DNA of 5,367 bases from positions 1 to 5,367 of the forward strand of contig JANTFK010000272.1 in NCBI GenBank assembly GCA_024763595.1. Reading direction: 5' to 3'. Within the stretch, counting starts at the first letter, position 1. Each line of letters begins with the position of its first letter. Made by a program: the position numbers and the translations under genes. Source of the DNA: Bacteroidales bacterium (GTDB taxonomy: Bacteria > Bacteroidota > Bacteroidia > Bacteroidales > GCA-2748055). Positions 1-5,367 of the stretch are shown one piece after another. A model generated the notes under the pieces. The model worked only from the letters and a program-made list of their open reading frames with translations, ran no database searches and was not told the origin of the DNA.

Positions 1-149
1 AGGGTAAAGGTCATGCTAAATCCGACATTGTAATTTGCATTTGGGTAACTATTTGATATATAGGGCGTAGTAAGCCTCTGGTCATAGAATGCCCTGATTG
101 TGAACTTATCACTCAACATATAATCCGCCGATGCTTTCAGGCTGAAGAT
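1..149 (-). other. C-terminal barrel strands of SprA
   Basis: Residues 1740-1789 contain two clear amphipathic strands, QIFSLKASADYMLSD and KFTIRAFYDQRLTTP, then a polar turn (SNSYPNANYN) and a last strand, VGFSMTFTL, whose final Leu is read from two bases. Closing strands of outer-membrane barrels carry such an alternating, aromatic-rich signal for insertion by the BAM complex. SprA proteins typically end within a few residues of this point, so the stop codon should lie just past position 1. Confidence 0.7.
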
Positions 150-3100
150 CTGTTGCCCTGCTGTAATCTCACTGCCTGAAAGATCCTCCAGTTTGCGGAT
201 CACTGTCCTGTTGTTCCTCATGGAAAAATCAACCCGTACATTCAGGTCACTGTTGAATTCTTTCTGGTTGATGATCAGGGGAACCTGGTTAAAGCGGTAA
301 CCGGCCCCAACAATAAACTCTGCACTGTTCACCTCATTCACCTGGGTGTTGGCCATATTCATGGCTACCGAGCGCGATCGTTTGTATTCAATCCGGGTGG
401 TAAGACTGTTTACCCAATCCATGTTCAGTCCGAAAAGCGGACTGAAATTTTCATTGATACTGACCGTATTGATGTTCTGCTCCACCATAAAGTTCCCCTG
501 CAGATCAGTGGCAATTGGTACTCCGTTGATGGTATCAAAGAGGTAGAAGGGATTATTGATAAAAGAACCTATGCTGTAAGTGGATCGGTAAGAGTGATTC
601 ACAACCACCGATTTCAGATATTGTTGTAACGCTTCAATTTTACCCAGCCCGTCAAACCGTACCTGCCAGTTGGGCTTGATATCCAGGATCGATTTGACTG
701 CATTCATGGTAATGGTATTGGGATCCTTTCCACTGTATGCCGCCAGGAATGCGGGGATCAATACTTCCTGCGATGTGGGGCCGTACCCCGCCACATAAGC
801 GTTGTTGGAAGAATCAGGAGGCAGTTGCACCCCTGTTTTATCCCTGTATTCATCCCCCAGCCGGAGTGAAATGGTTTGTCTGTATTCATTCTTCAACAAC
901 TCGAATGAACCGGAGGATTCCACCTGGTCGTCAATCTTCTCAAAAGCGGTCCGCAAAGAGATGTAACTCATACTGAAATTCCCGCTGTAAACCCGTCCGC
1001 GTGCACTGTCTGCCGGCATGGAACCATCACTATTTGCGGTCCAGTATTCTGAGAAATTGGAAGAGAACATGCGGTTGCCTGTCAGATCAATCTTCAACCC
1101 GTTAAACGGTTCGATATTCATCCTGGCCGTAAAGCGTTCGGTATTGTTCTGGGAAAAGGGTTCGTTCAGGTTCTGATCCGGGGTCAGGTATCCTGATTCA
1201 AAAGCATAACGGGCATACTGATCATTTTGCCATCCAGCAAGGAACTCCCATCCGGGCGCCAGCTGGTTGTTGTAATGTTGCATGCCAAAATAGTCGGTTC
1301 CCGGTACGTAACCGGGCAGGAACGTCCCTCCGCTTTTGGAATAAGTCACATTAAATGTCCGGACCCCCATGAGTATTCTGACCGTGCTCTCTGCAATAAA
1401 AATAAGAGGATTTGCACCCTTGTCAATGGTTCCGGTCACCGTAACAGTGGCCTTCCTGACAGCCTTATCAGATGTTACCCTGATCCGTGTATTACTCAGA
1501 ATTTCAGTTTCCACCTCAACGGGCTGGTTGTTTTCATCCAGCACCTCAACGGTGATATTCTCCGTTTTCAGGTTGTGTACGATATAGCGCCCTTTTCCCT
1601 CCCTCAGATAAAGGTTCTCCCTGGTAAAGATCCTGGTCTTAGTCCGTTTCTCTGTTTCACGGGCCCGGGTCCTTGCATTCCGGTATTTGTCATTGATATC
1701 CTTCAGGTAGGGTACCTTATTGTAAAGATTTACAAAGTTCAGCTGGCCATTGAGCTGTATGGTATTGGAGTTCTTAATGGAATTACCCAGGTCGATGGGC
1801 CCATAGATCGGGTCATCCGGAATAACCGGTCCCACATCCCATCCGTAAGTACCACCATACCTGGCAGATGCACTGGTCCAGTCCAGCAAGGGGATCTTAT
1901 TGATGGGAATGGTATAGGAGATGTTGTATTGATGAGTATAGCTGGTAGTCCGCCCTCCTGCTTTAATGCTCCGCCAGAGTGAATCCCTGTACATTTCATA
2001 ACTGTCCAGCTCCCTGTTCCACCTGCCTTCCGGTTCATCGATCCTGGTAACATTGGTGGAAGAGAAATCAAAACGGAGATTCCTGGTCAGATCATATTTC
2101 AGATCAAAATAACGGTTCCAGTGAAATTCCTTTTTAAAGGTGGGTTGTACCACGAACCCCGGGTTGTTGATGTTCCTTACCTGCTTTTCGAGGTAATACC
2201 TGTCCATATCGGTCCTGAAGGAGATTCTCGAGGGTGTATAATTGAAATTCAAATCCTTGATGAGCCTGAGCCAGTCGGAACTCATCCATTTGGCCGACTT
2301 GAAAGGTTGTACATTTTTGGGGCGGGTGTTGAAATTGTAACTGATATTGCCCCGTGTCTTCCTGGTATTGTAAAAGTCCAGGTTGGGGTTCCGGCTCACC
2401 ATCTCGTTCAGGGAGAAGCTGCCCGACCAGTTTGAGAGGCTGTAAATCCTTTTTTTCGACCCGGCTTTGTTCATTCTTATATTGGTAAGAGCAAATGCTT
2501 TCCGTTCTACCATGTCCCTTGCGTTCCTGATGATGGAATCACGTTCGGTTTTTGTTTCTGCCTCCTCAATGGCCTCTTTCAGGGGAATATCAGGGTCCAG
2601 CGGATTGTATTCCGGATTGACGATTGCCTTGGAATAACTGGCGAAGACAGGGATATTTACACCGCTCTCCTTTTTAAAGAACTTGCCCATCTGCAGGTTG
2701 GAAGAGACATCATACTGTATGATCTGTTCCCGTTGTCTCTCCTGGACTTTCTGTTCTATACTTCCGAACCCGGGCTGACTGGTGTTCCCGGCAACCGTCA
2801 CATTTCCGAAGTCGGCCAGCTTCAGGGTGGCCCGGCCATTGGCGGCCCAACCTCCTTTCTCATTGAAATCGGTCAGGCGCAGTTCATTGAGCCAGATCTC
2901 CCCCGATTTAGGTAATCCATCGTCCCGGCCAAATGGATTGTTACCCGCCTTGGGGTTACGCACCCCGATCATGATGGTTCGTATACTGCTCATATTGGGA
3001 TTCCCCGATACAGAGATCCTGTTTCCCTTCTCATCCACCTGTGAAAACACGGATTGTATGGTTACATCGCTTCCAGGGTCACTCATGGCACGGTTCCTGG

Positions 3101-5366
3101 CCTGTTTCACCTCCTTGAACAGGTCCAGTTCGATCTCGAATTTGTTATCCACAGGCCAGACGATCCACCGGTCGCTTTCGCTATCATTATCATACCTCCC
3201 ATGGGGTGTAAGCTTCATGGGAACTTCATATTCGTAGTAATTATCCTGATAATCTGTTCCCAGCCTGATGAAGGCCACCAGTTCGTCATCCTCCAGGACA
3301 TTGGACTGAAGGGCTTCAGCATGGGCCTCCATTCGTATCTTTTTATACTGCCTTATGTCCAGTTCAGTATTTTTGTAGGCGGCACGGGCATCCCCGTCCG
3401 CAAGGTCTATCACCTTCAAAACGATGGATTGTTCGTTGAGCTGCCTGAGCTGGGGCTGGGTGGGATCGATCTGCCGGTTGAACCCCGGGGGCAATACATA
3501 GTTAACCGGTTCCTTGCCTGAATTCTCCTCAATATTTACGGCTGCAATGGCCAGTGCCCCTTCGGGTGGCTCCACGCCGGTCCAGGCTTCTCCCCCCTGG
3601 GTAAATGGTAAAGCATACCGCCGCCATTCCCCTCTTACCAGGTTCAGCCTGGCGAACCGCAGGAAGGTAGTGTCTTTAAATCCTGTCATGAACATCCGCA
3701 TAAACCGGATGCTTTTGAAATCGGAAATATCACCCACTGCTTTTTCATAATTGTGAATGGGGATCCTGAACTGATACCAGGTAACATCAGCTTTTTTTCC
3801 ATTCTCATAGGTTACTTTGTCCACCACCTTATCCACAATATTGTTCCTTCCAACCTCCATCTCATGCTTATCAATATCAACCCTGTAGACAAAATAGCTC
3901 TCGCCTTCACTGAGGGTATTGTCCCGGTTGATATCCTCAATATCGGGCAGTGAAGTTCCCGATGTGGGATAACTTTCAGGATTATCCAGATCACTGGGAG
4001 AGTTGCCTTCCAGGTTATTGTAATTCTTGTACCGGCTCAGGATATCAAGCTGGGCAGCATCATATTTGGAACTGCGGTAATAACTGTAATCATCCGACGA
4101 GGGATCCTGAAATATCCGGTCGCGTGCCTCCTGGCTGAGTTGACCGGCCTGATTCATTTTTTCTATCTGATTCAGATAATCCTCCGGCTCTTTGGAGAAG
4201 TAGGTTACCTCATCGTCAAGGTAGAGGGATGAGAGCCCGTCCAGTCCCACATCCTGGTATTTTCTGGTCTCATCCCCTGCGCTGAAACCCTGCACAAGAG
4301 ACTGGGTCAGCGGGACACGCCCCCAGGTAGTGCTGTCCACTTTTTCAACCAGATCCGAAGTGGGCAACCCATTTTCAAAAGTCTTTCTGGAATCCTTCAG
4401 CACATCCTCCGATACGTTCCCCAGGTTGAAATAAAGTTCTCCCCCCCTGTGATCGGGCATCTCGGCGAAAGGATCCATCAGCCAGAACTCGATGAATTCC
4501 ACATTGGCCTGCTCGAAATCGCTGGAGTAGATCTCCCGCATCACCCCTCCCCAGCGCTGGGAGGGATCAAGTAGTTTTCCCTCATGGTCTATGCGCTGGT
4601 AATCATAGTTGTAAGGGCCACGTTCGTCCGGGTAGTAGGCCAGGTTCAACACAGAGATACGTGTGGGGATACCGTTGGGATTCTCCTTGTTGGGAAAGAT
4701 ATCCTGTTCATACACTTCATATACATATGCACTGGATTGAAGATCCGGATTGGCTTTGATGTAATCGGGTGTACGGGATGAGTTGTTCACGAAAAGGGGA
4801 TCGATCTGGTACCAGGCAAGCTTTGCCCTTCCATAGCCATAGGCCCTGTTGTTGTTGAGATCCGCCTCCGGAAAAAATCCCCGTGGTGTACTGGCTATTT
4901 TCCAGGACGAAAACTGCTTCAGGTCGATGGATGTTTCACTTCCCTCAAAATCGTCAATATAAGAATTCCCCTCCTTTTCAATGGCACGGGAATGACCGGG
5001 TATCAGCTGGGCGAATTCACCCACCACTGTGAGTGATGAGGGTGCCTTGGTCTCCAGGAAAGGCAGCTTATCTACCATCGTTGTTATCAACTGTGACTCG
5101 GTGCTGTAATTCCCATTCAGACCCCAGATGGTATTGGAGATGGGTTCATCCCCGATATTCACTTTCTGGGTAAGGGGACGTTCGGTCAGGTGCATGGCTG
5201 TAGCACCCAGGTTAAAATTATCGGAGATCTTGTAATCGAGATGGGTCCCCACCAGTGTTTTGGTCTGGAAATTAAAAAGCGACTGGTTTTCCAGGGATAT
5301 CCGGATGGGGGTTCCCGACTCCAGGATCCCCTGATTGATAATGGTCACCCTCCCAAGCATATAATC
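1..5366 (-). CDS. sprA: SprA/Sov, T9SS outer-membrane translocon (partial, both ends outside window)
   Basis: SprA forms the outer-membrane channel through which type IX substrates (adhesins, gliding proteins, proteases) leave the periplasm. Published work on Flavobacterium johnsoniae shows a single-chain 36-strand beta barrel that binds PorV and a periplasmic plug. Seen here: 1788 full codons plus two bases, open throughout, residue 1 at 5366. Family blocks in order are YIDDFEGSE (residues 136-144), YGYGRAKLAWYQIDPLF (176-192), RYKNYNNLEGNSP (445-457), DINRDNTLSEGE (478-489), EIWLNELRLTDF (823-834), GFGSIEQKVQERQRE (866-880) and TPSRISFRTDM (1044-1054). Alternating polar/hydrophobic strands fill the C-terminal third. 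The family is usually about 2,400 residues, so roughly 600 N-terminal residues and the start codon are inferred to lie beyond the right edge. The stop should be just past the left edge. No frameshift or disruption is visible. Identification rests on remembered family motifs, not an alignment. No similarly sized alternative family fits these motifs. Confidence 0.95.
1419..1619 (-). other. Small beta-rich module inserted in the SprA barrel
   Basis: Residues 1250-1316 contain several short predicted strands: RYIVHNL, NITVEVLDENNQPV, EVETEIL, TRIRVTS and KATVTVTG. The pattern 'VEVLDENNQPVEV' resembles strands joined by an acidic turn, as in Ig-like or carbohydrate-binding beta sandwiches. Unlike the surrounding barrel sequence it lacks aromatic girdle residues, which suggests a soluble loop domain. 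I do not recognise a specific named fold. From memory, a similar 'VHNLKTE-V-V-V-D' stretch occurs in other SprA proteins. Confidence 0.45.
1632..1682 (-). other. Arg/Lys-rich linker in SprA
   Basis: Residues 1229-1245 read RNARTRARETEKRTKTR: nine Arg or Lys in 17 residues, with only two acidic residues. It sits between a strand-like stretch ending KVPYLKDINDKYR and a beta-rich module beginning at about residue 1250. A charged insertion of this kind cannot be membrane-spanning, so it should be a periplasmic or extracellular loop. I recall a Lys/Arg-rich stretch at a similar place in other SprA proteins, so it may be a family trait rather than specific to this organism. Confidence 0.55.
2157..2246 (-). 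other. Conserved SprA barrel block (FNYTPSRISFRTDM)
   Basis: Residues 1041-1070 begin FNYTPSRISFRTDMDRYYLE and continue to a QVRNINNPG turn. This follows the amphipathic WMSSDWLRLIKDLN segment (1027-1040). In SprA proteins a 'LPSR-(I/L)-(S/T)-F' motif followed by an aromatic 'R-Y' pair is a recurring landmark of the C-terminal barrel. The alternation of aromatic and polar residues fits a membrane-spanning strand and a periplasmic or extracellular turn. Topology is inferred, not determined. Confidence 0.65.
2724..2903 (-). other. Conserved SprA core block (WLNELRL / GGWAA / GFGSIEQKV)
   Basis: Residues 822-881 contain GEIWLNELRLTDF, then GGWAANGRATLKLADFG, then GFGSIEQKVQERQREQ. To my recollection this is among the most conserved stretches of SprA/Sov and marks the passage from the extramembrane domain back into barrel strands. 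The pattern 'ATLKLADFGNVTVAGN' (846-861) alternates as expected for a transmembrane strand pair. A second copy of the Pfam SprA_N domain probably overlaps this region, but I cannot set its limits by eye. Confidence 0.7.
3900..3935 (-). other. EF-hand-like acidic loop in SprA (possible calcium site)
   Basis: Residues 478-489 read DINRDNTLSEGE. Placed on the 12-position EF-hand/dockerin loop, the ligand positions are D478 (1), N480 (3), D482 (5), T484 (7), S486 (9) and E489 (12), with hydrophobic L485 at position 8. This is a near-ideal match at sequence level. The flanks (SLPDIE before, SYFVYRVDID after) look beta-like rather than helical, so a dockerin-like or free-standing calcium loop is likelier than a true EF-hand. 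From memory, related SprA proteins carry a similar 'DxNRDNT' stretch here. Metal binding is inference. Confidence 0.5.
4935..4964 (-). other. SprA signature block SYIDDFEGSE
   Basis: Residues 135-144 of the local translation read SYIDDFEGSE, a block I recognise as strongly conserved in SprA proteins. It follows a segment typical of the family (GEFAQLIPGHSRAIEKEG, residues 116-133) and precedes SIDLKQFSSWKIASTP (146-161). The acidic cluster D138, D139, E141 and E144 is notable, but I know of no catalytic role, and a structural one is more likely. It anchors the family assignment in the N-terminal part of the window. Confidence 0.75.
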
Positions 5367-5367
5367 G

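Noticed and set aside
1227..1982. A 251-codon open frame on the plus strand, with several shorter ones nearby.
   Set aside because: It lies fully antisense to the conserved SprA frame, has no recognisable domain or coherent composition, and is explained by codon bias of the true gene leaving the opposite strand free of stops.
1739..2071. A 110-codon minus-strand open frame.
   Set aside because: It is out of frame with the conserved SprA reading frame that covers the same bases, is Pro/Gly/Ser-rich and has no recognisable family features.
3054..3521. A 155-codon plus-strand open frame with hydrophobic stretches (FAIIIIPP, FVVIILIIC) resembling membrane segments.
   Set aside because: It is antisense to SprA. 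The Ile/Val runs arise from complementing Asp/Asn/Tyr-rich codons (for example YDNDSESD and DNYYEYE), not from a real membrane protein.
3792..3798. Seven T (seven A on the coding strand) with heptamer phasing like a -1 frameshift site. A second A7 occurs at 2450-2456.
   Set aside because: Both encode Lys codons inside an uninterrupted frame. No stimulatory hairpin was evident, and conserved SprA sequence continues in the same frame, so programmed frameshifting is not supported.
519..4337. Six D-(S/T)-(A/I/L/M/T/V) sequons of the Bacteroidota O-glycosylation type (local residues 344, 565, 943, 1128, 1453 and 1611).
   Set aside because: The motif is degenerate, and by rough composition about this many are expected by chance in a protein of this length, so no glycosylation is claimed.
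4441..4447. A run of seven C (seven G on the coding strand), a possible phase-variation or frameshift tract.
   Set aside because: Seven is short for a slippage tract. The run encodes the ordinary sequence HRGGE in an intact frame, and a conserved translocon gene is an unlikely target for phase variation.

Overview
The window lies entirely inside one very large protein-coding gene on the minus strand. Reading the reverse complement from position 5366, I followed one frame through 1788 complete codons to the left edge without a stop or frameshift. The product is recognisable as SprA (called Sov in Porphyromonas). SprA is the giant outer-membrane translocon of the type IX secretion system (T9SS), first known as a gliding-motility protein. 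SprA, and the T9SS generally, are restricted to the Bacteroidota and close relatives, so the source is a member of that phylum. The moderate G+C look and frequent AGG/CGG arginine codons suggest a lineage less AT-rich than Flavobacterium, but I cannot name a genus.

Layout, in coding order from right to left. Positions 5366-4900 hold the end of an N-terminal barrel section, with the YIDDFEGS signature. Positions about 4900-2900 encode a long stretch rich in Asp, Asn, Tyr and Pro, probably extramembrane cap and loop sequence, with an EF-hand-like acidic loop at 3900-3935. Positions about 2903-2157 hold the best-conserved SprA blocks (WLNELRL, GFGSIEQKV and TPSRISFRTDM). Positions 1682-1419 encode an Arg/Lys-rich linker followed by a small beta-rich module. 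Positions about 1400-1 encode alternating-pattern strands of the C-terminal barrel. The last readable residues, GFSMTFTL, look like a terminal barrel strand, so the stop codon is probably within a few codons beyond position 1. The N-terminus (signal peptide and probably several hundred residues, judged from the usual family size of about 2,400) lies beyond position 5367.

There is no intergenic DNA here, so no promoter, ribosome binding site, terminator, RNA gene, mobile element, CRISPR array or clear DNA repeat was seen. Plus-strand open frames are shadows of this gene. I did not find an undescribed system. The window is an ordinary-looking, apparently intact portion of a core secretion gene, and the findings below are modest.
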